A stretch of 64,000 nucleotides of DNA from Neorhizobium vignae (GCF_000732195.1 NZ_JNNU01000015.1:89276-153275); one strand, 5' to 3'. Positions 8,961 through 18,000 are shown, numbered from the stretch's first letter. The notes: a model not told the origin generated them from the letters alone. A program made the numbers and translations.

Positions 8961-9206
8961 ATGTTCAGGTGCGGAGACTGCAAGGACACGGGCTGGGTTT
9001 GCGAAGCTCATCCTGCCAAACCGTATACCGGTACCCGATGCTGCGGCTGCGGCGCGGTTGAAATGCCATGTCCCCGCTGTCTCGCGTTTCAGGACCTGGA
9101 CAAATATCCCGAGGTGGCGCGGGTCTTGCCGAAGCTGCCTGGCGTCGGGATCCCCTTGGTTCAAGGTTTCGCTGAGCGCTCCGATGTAGCGCAAACCCGC
9201 ACCTGA
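8961..9206 (+). CDS. Small Cys-rich (zinc-ribbon-like) hypothetical protein
   Basis: 81 residues with CGDCKDTGWVC, then RCCGCGAVEMPCPRC: several CxxC-type pairs that could hold one or two zinc ions. ATG 8961 has GAGAGGA about 8 nt upstream; an upstream in-frame start at 8919 has none. I recognise the composition as that of small rhizobial hypotheticals but know no function. It stands alone, between the XRE regulator and another small gene. Confidence 0.6.
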   Translation: MFRCGDCKDTGWVCEAHPAKPYTGTRCCGCGAVEMPCPRCLAFQDLDKYPEVARVLPKLPGVGIPLVQGFAERSDVAQTRT

Positions 9207-9318
9207 ATGCTGAGTTTTCCTTTTAGAAAACCTGCGCGCTAGCAAAAAAATCTTCCGAATTTTCCGAAGGGAACTTTGCACATCAATATTTGTTTCCTCC
9301 TGCCTGGAGGTGCGATGT

Positions 9319-9594
9319 ATGGCAGTGTTTCTGGTTATATTGGAATTCGAGAAGATTGAGTCATACAATCGGGCGCGCAAAAGGATTCAGCCGCTTGTAA
9401 CCTGCAAGTTATCCGGAACTGCATGGTTGGTAGAGTTTGACGGAGATGCTGTCGAACTGCAGCGATATCTTGAGGAATTTATCCTCCAGAATGACAGCTT
9501 GTTCATTTCGGCGCTGAACCATGACTGGTCGAGTATCAATATGCATGCGGCAAGGCGCTGGCTTGCGGAGAGGCATGCGATCGGCCTTAAGTGA
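9319..9594 (+). CDS. Small hypothetical protein
   Basis: 91 residues, mixed alpha/beta composition, no signal peptide or membrane segment. The ATG at 9319 is preceded by GGAGG with 8-nt spacing, which supports a real gene; a GTG at 9310 would add three residues. I do not recognise a family. The upstream region carries short AT-rich runs. Confidence 0.6.
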   Translation: MAVFLVILEFEKIESYNRARKRIQPLVTCKLSGTAWLVEFDGDAVELQRYLEEFILQNDSLFISALNHDWSSINMHAARRWLAERHAIGLK

Positions 9595-9830
9595 TCACCC
9601 GCAAAGCCGGCGGCTGCGAAGATTTAAAGTCCCATTTCTATGGTAAGCTGCCAATTCCGGATTGACCGGAACCCTGAGTAATTTATATATTTCCCAATGT
9701 TCTGATTGAGCCTAGTCGCAGATCGGGAGATGTGGGAGTAGACGCTTGAAGGTTGTCAGCGCCGCTTCTGCCACGGGTTGGATTCGCAGTTTCAAGTGGC
9801 CGCCACGCTATCCCCGGGAGGTTGGGTTCG

Positions 9831-10097
9831 ATGGTGAGATATTTCCTGAATGTCGATCTGAAAGACGGCTTTATTCCCGATACCGAGGGCCTCGACTTCC
9901 TCGATATCGAGAGAGCCACGGCCGAAGTCATCTCTGGAATGAGAGACATCGTCGTCGAACATATTCAGCAGGGCGAAGTCCTGGCTTTGCGGGCCATTTC
10001 CATCACTGACGATGCCGGCCATCTCATTTCGATCGTCACGCTGGCCGACGCTCTCAACGGCTTCCTGCCCGGCATAGCGGTGCCGGGCCTCGGGTAA
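9831..10097 (+). CDS. DUF6894-like small rhizobial protein
   Basis: 88 residues starting MVRYFLNVDLKDGFIPDTEG. The pattern of aromatic start, acidic turn and a helix beginning at DIERATAEVI matches the short DUF6894-type proteins common in Rhizobiales. Function unknown. ATG 9831 has GGGAGG 9 nt upstream, better than the in-frame starts further left. It is convergent with the next gene. Confidence 0.68.
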   Translation: MVRYFLNVDLKDGFIPDTEGLDFLDIERATAEVISGMRDIVVEHIQQGEVLALRAISITDDAGHLISIVTLADALNGFLPGIAVPGLG

Positions 10098-10111
10098 CGC
10101 CTTGCTGAGGT

Positions 10112-10645
10112 TTAGGTGGGGAAGCCGTAACGTTCGGTGATGTCCCAGAACATCCTGTTGATCGCGACGAGCGAATTGATGCTTTCCCGGATCCGGCCGA
10201 TCTCGCGCGCATCGAGCTCCTCGATCTTTCCGTATTTGATCTCGTCCCTGCTTTCGAAGATCCGCATCGATTGCGTGATGTTGCGGCCGCTGTCGGGATC
10301 GAATGAATAAATGCAGTGATTGTATTTGTTGCGAAGCTTGGCTTCCTCAGAAAGGCGACGAGTGGCCTCCAGGATTTCCTTGCGGCAGACGGGCGCGGTC
10401 TTGCGCATCTTGGTCAGCCGTTCCACGAGATCGACCCGGGCCCGGGTCGTATTCAAGGTCAGGAAGATGACGATCGCCGTTTCCTTGTCCACCTTGGCAA
10501 GGCCTGCGATCATGTGGATCAGCAGGCTTTCCGTATTGGTCCAGGTATAGTTCAGCTGCCCGATCAGGAGCAGGATGTCCTGGAGCCTAGTACTTGTCGC
10601 CTGAGAGGGAGCGGCCGTCCTGGCCACGGTTCGAGTCGCCTGCAT
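10112..10645 (-). CDS. Hypothetical helical protein
   Basis: 177 residues, predicted mostly helical (RLQDILLLIGQLNYTWTNTE, ARVDLVERLTKMRK, LSEEAKLRNKYNHCIYSF). No signal peptide. It looks like the small rhizobial cytosolic proteins found beside regulators; function unknown. Its start overlaps the 3' end of the LuxR-type gene by 59 bp in another frame, with AAGGA 11 nt before ATG 10645. This suggests translational coupling, or that the true start is further in. Confidence 0.65.
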   Translation of the reverse strand: MQATRTVARTAAPSQATSTRLQDILLLIGQLNYTWTNTESLLIHMIAGLAKVDKETAIVIFLTLNTTRARVDLVERLTKMRKTAPVCRKEILEATRRLSEEAKLRNKYNHCIYSFDPDSGRNITQSMRIFESRDEIKYGKIEELDAREIGRIRESINSLVAINRMFWDITERYGFPT

Positions 10646-11399
10646 TGCCGGTCGTATCCTTGCGCCTATATTCGAAATAGAGAGCTACGACTTCCGTTCT
10701 GTTATGCACGCCGAGCTTGGTGATGATGTTGTGGATATGAATCTTCACGGTATGTTCGGATAGACCGAGCGCGGCCGCGATGATCTTGTTCTGATTGCCC
10801 ATGGCCATCCGGACAAGAATTTCGTTCTCGCGTTTTGTCAGCTTTTCGATCGCCGGCTTGCCGGCCTGATATAAGGCTGGCTTGAGATCCGCCGGCTCTT
10901 CGCCTTCGAGAGGTGCGTTTCTCTGGGCCCGGTAAGCTGTGGAAGGGAAATATGTGCCACCCTTCAATATGATCCGCAGGCCTGACAGGAAAACGTCGAG
11001 ATTGACGTTGAACGGCAGGATGCCCTGGACGATTTCGAGCTCTTTCGCCCTTCGATGATCGGAGGCTATCTCGCCGTCATCGGTACCCATCAGCGCAAGG
11101 GTCGCAGCAGGATGGTGTCGGGCGAGCTCCGGCCAGTACTCGGCGAGAGCGGAGGCAAGGCGGACATCCGCCAGCACGAGCTGGACGGGATTGTCGAATT
11201 CCACCGAGGCCAGTTTCAGGTCGGGAACCGTCTTGACGCTGAGCCACGGAAACTCGCTTTCGATGGCCGCCGTCATCGCGGTGGAGATTGTCCCGGGTGA
11301 GCAGATGAAGAGGAGTGTTCGGATCGCATTCATTCGCTTCAAGGCGTTTGTCGCCAGATCCAAGCCGACATGTTGTGAAAGACCATGCGGAATTTGCAT
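10587..11399 (-). CDS. LuxR-type response-regulator-like transcription factor with atypical receiver
   Basis: 270 residues. The C-terminal LuxR/NarL HTH at about 187-240 (LTKRENEILVRMAMG, LGLSEHTVKIHIHNIITKLGV) is canonical. The N-terminal receiver-like domain keeps one Asp (VLADVRL, about 78) but has Ser/Cys instead of the acidic pair (LLFICSP) and Phe-Asn where the conserved Lys is expected (ILPFNVN). Phosphorylation is therefore doubtful. ATG 11399 has GGGAGGGGG upstream. It is divergent from the type I secretion island, so it is a candidate regulator of it. A second regulator of the same type lies at 57861. Confidence 0.88.
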   Translation of the reverse strand: MQIPHGLSQHVGLDLATNALKRMNAIRTLLFICSPGTISTAMTAAIESEFPWLSVKTVPDLKLASVEFDNPVQLVLADVRLASALAEYWPELARHHPAATLALMGTDDGEIASDHRRAKELEIVQGILPFNVNLDVFLSGLRIILKGGTYFPSTAYRAQRNAPLEGEEPADLKPALYQAGKPAIEKLTKRENEILVRMAMGNQNKIIAAALGLSEHTVKIHIHNIITKLGVHNRTEVVALYFEYRRKDTTGNAGDSNRGQDGRSLSGDKY

Positions 11400-12035
11400 G
11401 GAAATATCCCCCTCCCGTCGTTGATCGAAAGTACACGCAAAGTGCTGCTCCGAAGATCTTATTAGGGGACGGTAAACCAAGAGCCGAATGCTGGGAATAG
11501 ACCGAAGGATTTACGGAATAGATCGAATCGGCCACGAAATAGAGCCTTCAAGGTCGTTTCCAGGAGAACGGACCATGATCAGGCAGAGTTTCCTCCCCGT
11601 TGTGAATGCGTTGCTGCATACATAAGGGTAATTTCGCGTCGATTTGGTATACGTCTTCTTGGTTAGATCATTTAGCCCATATAACTATGCTCATATAGTA
11701 TTCATCTGGTTGCACTAGATCGAAATATCACCTTATTTCTTCTGCTCATTCGGGACACAGTGCTCTCATCCCGAAGCACTTGAAGAACGAGCGCTGAAGA
11801 AAGCTCGTCGGTGCAAATGTAGTGAGTATGCGATCCACGCGCCGCTCATTCCAAGTCTCTCGGGAAACTAGGGGAGAGGAAAAAAATCAGACATCACGAG
11901 AGAAAGACCGGCGAACGGTCGCGTTGACGCGCGCCTTGTCGCCAGAGGCAAATGACTCATTTCAATCGCGACGAGCAAAGATCCCAAAAAGATGAATGGC
12001 GGTCACGTCGTCGCAGTCACTAAGAGGACTGTGTG
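11400..12035. other. Gene-free 636-bp region between LuxR gene and secreted low-complexity protein
   Basis: No convincing coding frame. The middle (about 11640-11740) is AT-rich and likely holds divergent promoters. It contains the near-palindrome ACTAT-GCTCAT-ATAGT at 11684-11699. AGAGGA at 12023-12028 is the ribosome-binding site of the downstream gene. Confidence 0.6.
11684..11699. promoter_or_regulatory. Palindrome in the divergent region
   Basis: ACTAT and ATAGT flank a 6-nt centre. It is placed between the LuxR-type gene and the type I secretion island, where a dimeric regulator would bind. No experimental or comparative support here. Confidence 0.3.
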
Positions 12036-13688
12036 ATGGTAGATAAACGTAGCGTGTTCGACACCTTGGTCGACGATCCTGATACCCAGGAGCAGGAGCA
12101 GCAGCAGCAACAACAGGAACAGCAGCAGCAGCAGCAACAACAGGCCAGCGACCAAAGCCAGAGCCAGACGAGCGATTCGACGAACCTCAACGGCAACGGA
12201 AATGGGAACGGCAACCTGAACCTCAACGGTAACGGCAGCCTGAACCTCAATGGCAATGGCAATTTCAACGCAAACATCAACGAGACCACTGTCACGGTCG
12301 ATGTCGGTGTCAACCTTGAAGAATACCTGCCCTCGGACGACGACTTTGCTGACGTCGATATGACGGACAGCTCGATCGACGGGATGTTCAACATCCGCAT
12401 CGATGATGTGCTCAATGGCTCGCTTAACGGCGAAGGCAATGATGTCGGCAATGTCTTCAGTCAGGTCGCCAACCTCCAGGACAACGACAAGCTCGAAAGC
12501 GCCAGCGTCAGCAATAGCGGCTCGTTCGAAATGAATCCCACCGCGGAGGGTGGTTTTGCGATCGCCTCCGAAGGGATCAATGCCGGCGGCGGCGGCGGTG
12601 ACGGCGGAAGCCATGCGGATGCCGACGGCGGTGATGGCGGTAACGGCGGTACGGCGCTCGGCGGGTTCGCACTTGGCGGCGACGGCCTCGGTGGCCTGGC
12701 CGCAAGCGCTGCGATTGGCGGTGAAGGCGACGGCGGCGATGCCGACGGCGGCGACGGCGACAGCGACGCCGACAGCGGCGATGCCAACGGCGGCAACGGC
12801 AATGGTGGCGATGGCGGGCGTGGCGGCGACGGCCTCGGTCTGGGTCTTGGCCTGGGTCTCGGCCTTGGCGCAGGACTTGCATTTGCCGGTGACGGCGATA
12901 GCGGCGGCAGCAACACTTCCGGTGACGGTGGCGACGCCGGCGACTCGGACGGCGGCGACGCCGACGAAGGCGGTGACGGCGGCGATTCCGAAGGCGGCGA
13001 TGCGGGAGCTCTCGTCGGCGGAAGCTTGGGCTTCATCAACCCGATCTTCGTTGAAAACGACGGCGGCGACGGCGAAGACGCCGGTAACGGCGGGGATAGC
13101 GAAGGCGGCGACGCCGGCAACTCCGAAGGTGGTAACGGCGGCGAAGCCTCGGATGCCGGTGACGGCGGCGATGGCGGCGGTGCGCTCGGTGCCGGTCTTG
13201 GTGCCGGCTTCGGTGCCGGTCTTGGTGCCGGTTTGGGCGGTGACGGCGCAGCAGGCGGCAGTGGTACCGGTGGCGCAGCGGCATCCGGTGCGGCAACCAG
13301 CGGTGATGCTACCGGCGGTGAAGCCACATCCGGGGCTGGCGAAGGCGGTGCGGCACTCAGTGGCGCATGGGCAGACGGCGCCGGTGGCGATGGTATCGGC
13401 GGATGGGCATTCGGCGGAGCTGGCGCAGCCGGCGGCGCGGGTGGCTGGGCCTCCACCGGTTCGGGTGCAGCCGGCGGCGATGGCGGTACCTGGGGCTCGA
13501 ACAACGGCGACGATGGTTTCGTCACCGGGACGAGTTCAGCATCGGCCGATGCCTTCATCGAAACGCACGCTTTCAACCAGGAAATCGTGATGGGTGCGAA
13601 CCTGCAGCAGAACGCGATCGATATGACGATCGTGGGCGGGAACCTCTCCAGCACGGTGGCCGGCGACGACACCGAAGATGGCGTCTAA
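12036..13688 (+). CDS. Gln/Asn/Gly-rich low-complexity protein, putative type I secreted
   Basis: 550 residues. After a short N-terminus there is an almost pure Gln/Glu tract (about 18-36), an Asn-Gly/Asn-Leu repeat tract (about 50-82) and an acidic segment (EEYLPSDDDFADVDMTD). Next come SQVANLQDND (about 142-151), a Gly/Asp/Ala-rich region to about 495, and a C-terminus with FNQEIVMGANLQQNAIDMTI. No Sec signal peptide and no canonical RTX nonapeptide. It is the first gene ahead of a PrtD/HlyD exporter pair, so I infer a type I secreted surface protein. ATG 12036 has AGAGGA 7 nt upstream. The QVANLQDND motif recurs in the next protein. Confidence 0.8.
   Translation: MVDKRSVFDTLVDDPDTQEQEQQQQQQEQQQQQQQQASDQSQSQTSDSTNLNGNGNGNGNLNLNGNGSLNLNGNGNFNANINETTVTVDVGVNLEEYLPSDDDFADVDMTDSSIDGMFNIRIDDVLNGSLNGEGNDVGNVFSQVANLQDNDKLESASVSNSGSFEMNPTAEGGFAIASEGINAGGGGGDGGSHADADGGDGGNGGTALGGFALGGDGLGGLAASAAIGGEGDGGDADGGDGDSDADSGDANGGNGNGGDGGRGGDGLGLGLGLGLGLGAGLAFAGDGDSGGSNTSGDGGDAGDSDGGDADEGGDGGDSEGGDAGALVGGSLGFINPIFVENDGGDGEDAGNGGDSEGGDAGNSEGGNGGEASDAGDGGDGGGALGAGLGAGFGAGLGAGLGGDGAAGGSGTGGAAASGAATSGDATGGEATSGAGEGGAALSGAWADGAGGDGIGGWAFGGAGAAGGAGGWASTGSGAAGGDGGTWGSNNGDDGFVTGTSSASADAFIETHAFNQEIVMGANLQQNAIDMTIVGGNLSSTVAGDDTEDGV
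12582..13500 (+). repeat. GGC/GAC-rich low-complexity coding repeat
   Basis: Irregular tandem units of GGCGGCGAC type encode GGDGG, GGDAG and GGNGG blocks. They are interrupted by short runs such as LGLGLGLGLG near 12838-12880 and by the non-repetitive insert around 13018-13062. Length variation by slippage is expected. Confidence 0.75.
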
Positions 13689-13728
13689 ACCACACAGCTC
13701 CCTGCTTTAGGTAGAGACTTCACATCGT

Positions 13729-13756
13729 GGACTGCGCAGACTCTCCTGCGCAGTCC
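13729..13756 (+). terminator. Perfect 11-bp hairpin after the low-complexity gene
   Basis: GGACTGCGCAG and CTGCGCAGTCC pair perfectly around ACTCTC, 41 nt after the stop. There is no U-run (CTCATTCC follows). It may be a partial terminator or a 3' stabiliser that lowers expression of the downstream exporter genes relative to the first gene. Confidence 0.6.
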
Positions 13757-13807
13757 CTCATTCCGAACGACCTGTGATGCAGGCATGCCAATATAAAGGC
13801 AGCGGTC

Positions 13808-15841
13808 ATGACGACGATGGACACAATCACCGAGGAAATCGCTCATTTCATCGGCCTTTTCCACACGAACGTCGAGGATGCGCGCCTGCGGGATAGTTAT
13901 CAGGACTTCTCGCTCGACACGCCCGAACAATTCATCCCGACATCAGCGGTGTTCCGCTCCAATTTCGAGGCGCCTTACGAGTTGCTCGGGTTCGATCCGG
14001 GCGTGGTCTACAAGGCGCCTGCCAGTTTCACGCCGATCTGGCATCCCCATTTCGTGGGCCGATACGATCATCCGCCCATTCCAACGATGGAAATCAAGAC
14101 GTATTACGGTCGGCACGAGATGCCGCAGCACGAGTACCCGTTCTACGCAAGCGGCAAGTCCTTCACATGGGAGATACAGCCTCCCGGATCGGTCGCGAAT
14201 TTCATCGTTCAGGTCGCCTCGCTTTCCGACAACGACAGCTTCGCCGTCGGGGGACATGGCCTGACGTTCAATCCCACCCCGGTTGACAATGGCGAGCTGC
14301 TGCAGACGGCCAAGGATGTCCTTGCGGGCGCACCTATCGGCGATCTCGAAATGCCCAAGTCCTCGGACGACCTTATCGAGATCATCAATACGGTTGCCAG
14401 CCAGTTGGAGGCCCTTTCGGCCGATTCCGGCGGACCCATGGAGGCTTTCCTCCACCAGTCCACCACGATCGACGGCATTTATGTCAACGGCGTGCTCGTC
14501 GATGAGGCACCGAAGCTGGAGGATCATCATTCCTTCGGTGAAGACGAAGAGGAAGCAGATGATGCCGCCGACGCTGGGGATGAGGCCGATGCGGAAGACG
14601 ATGCTCAGCCATCCAACGTCCATGTCTATGCGGACGGGTCGGTCGAGGTGGAAGCCTCGGTCGAGTTGGTCGGCGGCAACAATACCGTCGTCAATGATGC
14701 CGTTCTCAAGAATATCTGGACAGGCGCGACGGTAACCGCGGTCGTTGGCAATCACTTCGAGATCAACGTGGTCATCCAGGTGAACGTCATCCAGAATACG
14801 GACGCGATCACCTCGGCCATCAGCAGCTGGACGAACGACGGCGCGCCAGATGAAATATTCAACATTGCGACATTCCAGAGGGTCGATCCGCTGGAGGACG
14901 GCAACGCACCGGCAAATGCCGGCGGCGGCTATCCCGCTAGCTGGGCGGTCACGGAGATCCACGGAGATCTGCTTATCGCCAACTGGCTGGAACAATACAT
15001 TTTCATGTCCGACAACGACATCGGCATCCTGTCGTCTTCCGGCGCCACAACCAGGGTCATCGCCGGCGACAATATGAGCGTGAACCATACCTCGATCTAC
15101 GAGCTCAGCCAGGCCTATGACCTGATCCTGATCGGCGGTAGCCTGTACGATGCCAATATCATCCATCAGACGAACATATTGTTCGACAACGATGTCGTCG
15201 GTGCGGTAACGGGTTTCGGAACGACCGGCGAGGGCACGATATCCAGTGGCGGAAATCTGCTCTGGAACCAGGCTCATATCTACAATATCGGCGGCGCCGA
15301 CCGCTTCAGCACTCTGCCTTCGGCCTATCTGGATGCGGCCAACGATTTTGCCGCCGGCGGAAGAGATATTTCCCAGGGCATTTTGACCGACCCGGCGTTT
15401 GCGGGAACGGCTGGGCTGCGCGTTCTTTATATCAGCGGTGACCTGCTGAATATCCAGTATATCAGCCAGACCAACATCGTCGGCGACAGCGACCAGATCG
15501 CCCTGGCGCTGAATGCCCTCAATCCCCACGCGGACGCGACCTGGTCGATCTCGACGGGGGGAAATGCGCTCATCAACAATGCGGCGATCGCCGACCTGGA
15601 TTCTCTCGGCATTACCTATGTGGGAGGCGAGCAATATTCCCAGGAAACGCTTTTCCAATCGGGATTGATTTCGAGCAGCCCGGAATGGGCCGCGCATGAT
15701 CCCGACGCACTGGTCAACGAAGCGGTGGCATTTCTCGACGATTCCATGTTGGAAGCCGATCCGACCGAACTCGGCTTCGGTGTGCCTGTAGATCCCGACG
15801 GCCAGTATCAGAACGACGGACTACAGCATGTGCTCGGATAA
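13808..15841 (+). CDS. Repeat-containing protein, putative type I secretion substrate or secretion partner
   Basis: 677 residues, no Sec signal or membrane helix. Residues 1-240 form a unique domain with VQVASLSDND at 135-143. An acidic linker follows (about 243-268). Residues 283-625 hold about five imperfect repeats with core QxN(I/V)xxDxD: 324 QVNVIQNTD, 396 QYIFMSDND, 454 QTNILFDND, 554 QTNIVGDSD, 612 QETLFQS. Segments of the type GGNxLxNxAxI lie between several of them. The stop overlaps a possible start of the ABC gene, so it is translationally linked to the exporter. I do not recognise a named family; surface or biofilm protein is an inference. Confidence 0.78.
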   Translation: MTTMDTITEEIAHFIGLFHTNVEDARLRDSYQDFSLDTPEQFIPTSAVFRSNFEAPYELLGFDPGVVYKAPASFTPIWHPHFVGRYDHPPIPTMEIKTYYGRHEMPQHEYPFYASGKSFTWEIQPPGSVANFIVQVASLSDNDSFAVGGHGLTFNPTPVDNGELLQTAKDVLAGAPIGDLEMPKSSDDLIEIINTVASQLEALSADSGGPMEAFLHQSTTIDGIYVNGVLVDEAPKLEDHHSFGEDEEEADDAADAGDEADAEDDAQPSNVHVYADGSVEVEASVELVGGNNTVVNDAVLKNIWTGATVTAVVGNHFEINVVIQVNVIQNTDAITSAISSWTNDGAPDEIFNIATFQRVDPLEDGNAPANAGGGYPASWAVTEIHGDLLIANWLEQYIFMSDNDIGILSSSGATTRVIAGDNMSVNHTSIYELSQAYDLILIGGSLYDANIIHQTNILFDNDVVGAVTGFGTTGEGTISSGGNLLWNQAHIYNIGGADRFSTLPSAYLDAANDFAAGGRDISQGILTDPAFAGTAGLRVLYISGDLLNIQYISQTNIVGDSDQIALALNALNPHADATWSISTGGNALINNAAIADLDSLGITYVGGEQYSQETLFQSGLISSSPEWAAHDPDALVNEAVAFLDDSMLEADPTELGFGVPVDPDGQYQNDGLQHVLG

Positions 15842-15852
15842 TGGGGGGAAAC

Positions 15853-18000
15853 ATGTCGGACGTCCAAAAGAGGGCCGATCTGGAACAGGCCCGCAATCAC
15901 GATGAAGGTCAGCAACTTGCCGGTGAGGATGTCTATGAAAAATTGGAGCGCGTTGTGGACGAATGCCTGAAACTGTCATCCGGTGGCGCAGCCCCTTCAG
16001 CAACGATATCCAGACTGGAACCCAGAAACGCGTCGCAGAACCCATCCCGGCCGAATGAAAGCTCCGACGGAGCCGATATTCTGTCCATGCCTGCCAGTGA
16101 CAGGATCATCGAAATCGAGCCGAAGCCCACGGTGCGCGAAGCGACGGAGGCAAAGGCGCCGGAAGGCATGATCACGATCGATGCCGACACCGGACCCTTG
16201 CGGACCGAAGCAAAGACCTTCGGAAAATCGCCGTCGACCGGCGGCGGCCGCGGCGGCGACGGAACGTTTCACAAGCGTCTCGCCCCCGTCGACTTCTCGG
16301 CCAGCCTGCGGGCAGGCGTCAACGCCGTGCGGCGGAACCTGGCGGTCGTCATGCTGTTCACCATCGCCAGCAATATCCTGGTGCTGGCGATCCCGATCTA
16401 CCTGTTCCAGATTTCGGACCGGGTGCTGACCAGCCGCTCTCTCGACACCTTGGTGATGTTGACGATCGTGATCGTCGGTGCCGTCATCCTGCAGGCTGCC
16501 TTCGATGCGCTTCGGCGGTTCATCCTGATGCGCACCGCGGTGGAAATCGCAGCCCAGCTCGGGGCCCCGATCCTGAGCGCGGCCGCCCGCGCCTCGCTTC
16601 AAAGCAATGGCCGTGAATACCAGGTGCTCGGCGATCTTCAGCAGGTTCGTTCGTTCCTGGTCTCCAGGACCCTGCTCTCGTTCCTCGACGCGCCGATCGC
16701 CCCTCTGTTCGTGGTGGCGGTCTTCCTCATCCATCCGCATCTCGGCCTGATCGTGGTCCTGACCGCCCTCCTGCTGCTTGTTTTCACCCAGATCAACCAG
16801 CGCATGACGGCCGAGCCGTTTGCCGAAGCCAATACGGCGCAGATAAAGGCCAATCTTCATCTGGAATCGATGTCGCGTAATTCGCAGATCATCAATGCGC
16901 TCGCCATGATCCCCGAGACGGTACAGATCTGGGGCAAGGATACCGCCTCCTCGCTGAAGTCGCAGGTCATTGCCCAGGACCGGAATATCACCATTGCGGC
17001 CATATCGAAGGCCTGCCGTCTTCTGACGCAGATCGCGATGCTCGGCTGGGGCGCCTACCTGTCGATCGAAGGGCAGATCACCGGAGGCATGGTGATTGCG
17101 GCCTCCATCATTGCGGGTCGCGCGCTGGCGCCGATCGAAGGGGCCATCGAAGGGTGGAGCCAATACAGCCAATCCCGTGCGGCCTACGCTCGAATAACGG
17201 CGCTGCTGAAATCCTCGCCCTTGAATTTCGACCGCCTGAACCTGCCGAAGCCCGAGGGGCGCCTGGACGTTGAACGCCTCCTCTATGTGCCGCAGGGAAC
17301 CAAGCGCGTCGTGCTCAACGGCGTTTCGTTTGCCCTGCAGCCCGGAGACTCGCTGGCAATCATCGGCAATTCAGGCGCCGGCAAGACCACCCTTGGAAAA
17401 ATGCTCGTCGGCTCGATCCTGCCCACGTCGGGCAGTGTCCGCCTGGATCTGATGGACCTGAGAAACTGGGACCAGCGGCAGTTCGGCGAAAACATCGGCT
17501 ACCTGCCGCAGGACGTGCAGCTCTTCCCGGGCACGATCAAGGCCAATATCGCCCGCATGCGGCAGGATGCCGACGACGAGCAGATTTACCGCGCCGCGAT
17601 GCTGGCCGATGTTCATGAGATGATCGCCAGCCTGCCCCACGGATACGAAACCGTGGTTGCGGCGGACGGCTCTCCCCTTTCGGGCGGCCAGAAGCAGCGC
17701 ATCGCGCTGGCCCGGGCATTCTTCGGCGATCCGAGGATGGTGGTGTTGGACGAGCCGAATTCCAATCTCGACAATGCGGGTGATGCGGCGCTGCTTCATG
17801 CACTTCAGCATGCCAAGGAACACAAGATAACCGTCGCGACGATCACGCAACGTCCGGCTCTCCTCAGCAATGTCGACAAGGTTCTTCTGCTGGTGAATGG
17901 CACCGTTGCGCTGTTCGGAATGCGGGCGGATGTGCTGAAGGCCATCGAGGCCCGCGGCATCGATATCAATACCGGTTCATTCGGCCATCTGTTGCAATAG
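15853..18000 (+). CDS. Type I secretion ABC transporter/permease (PrtD-like)
   Basis: 715 residues. A poorly conserved 150-residue N-terminal extension, Ser/Pro/Gly-rich, precedes the usual PrtD core. The membrane domain is at about 165-430 (RRNLAVVMLFTIASNILVLAIP; SDRVLTSRSLDTLVML). The ATPase has Walker A IGNSGAGKTT, signature LSGGQKQR and Walker B MVVLDEPNSNLD. There is no C39 peptidase domain, so the substrates should carry C-terminal uncleaved signals. Start chosen at ATG 15853 behind GGGGGG; an ATG at 15841 overlaps the previous stop. It works with the HlyD adaptor 9 bp downstream and a TolC encoded elsewhere. Confidence 0.93.
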   Translation: MSDVQKRADLEQARNHDEGQQLAGEDVYEKLERVVDECLKLSSGGAAPSATISRLEPRNASQNPSRPNESSDGADILSMPASDRIIEIEPKPTVREATEAKAPEGMITIDADTGPLRTEAKTFGKSPSTGGGRGGDGTFHKRLAPVDFSASLRAGVNAVRRNLAVVMLFTIASNILVLAIPIYLFQISDRVLTSRSLDTLVMLTIVIVGAVILQAAFDALRRFILMRTAVEIAAQLGAPILSAAARASLQSNGREYQVLGDLQQVRSFLVSRTLLSFLDAPIAPLFVVAVFLIHPHLGLIVVLTALLLLVFTQINQRMTAEPFAEANTAQIKANLHLESMSRNSQIINALAMIPETVQIWGKDTASSLKSQVIAQDRNITIAAISKACRLLTQIAMLGWGAYLSIEGQITGGMVIAASIIAGRALAPIEGAIEGWSQYSQSRAAYARITALLKSSPLNFDRLNLPKPEGRLDVERLLYVPQGTKRVVLNGVSFALQPGDSLAIIGNSGAGKTTLGKMLVGSILPTSGSVRLDLMDLRNWDQRQFGENIGYLPQDVQLFPGTIKANIARMRQDADDEQIYRAAMLADVHEMIASLPHGYETVVAADGSPLSGGQKQRIALARAFFGDPRMVVLDEPNSNLDNAGDAALLHALQHAKEHKITVATITQRPALLSNVDKVLLLVNGTVALFGMRADVLKAIEARGIDINTGSFGHLLQ

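Noticed and set aside
12582..13500. RTX calcium-binding repeats
   Set aside because: The Gly/Asp blocks do not keep the GGxGxDxUx nonapeptide period.
12461..13672. 403-residue Pro/Ser-rich minus-strand frame
   Set aside because: Mirror of the Gly-rich repeat region; proline runs arise from the complement of GGC codons.
13943..15697. 584-residue minus-strand frame
   Set aside because: Shadow of the repeat protein; sense frame overlaps the exporter gene and has repeats.
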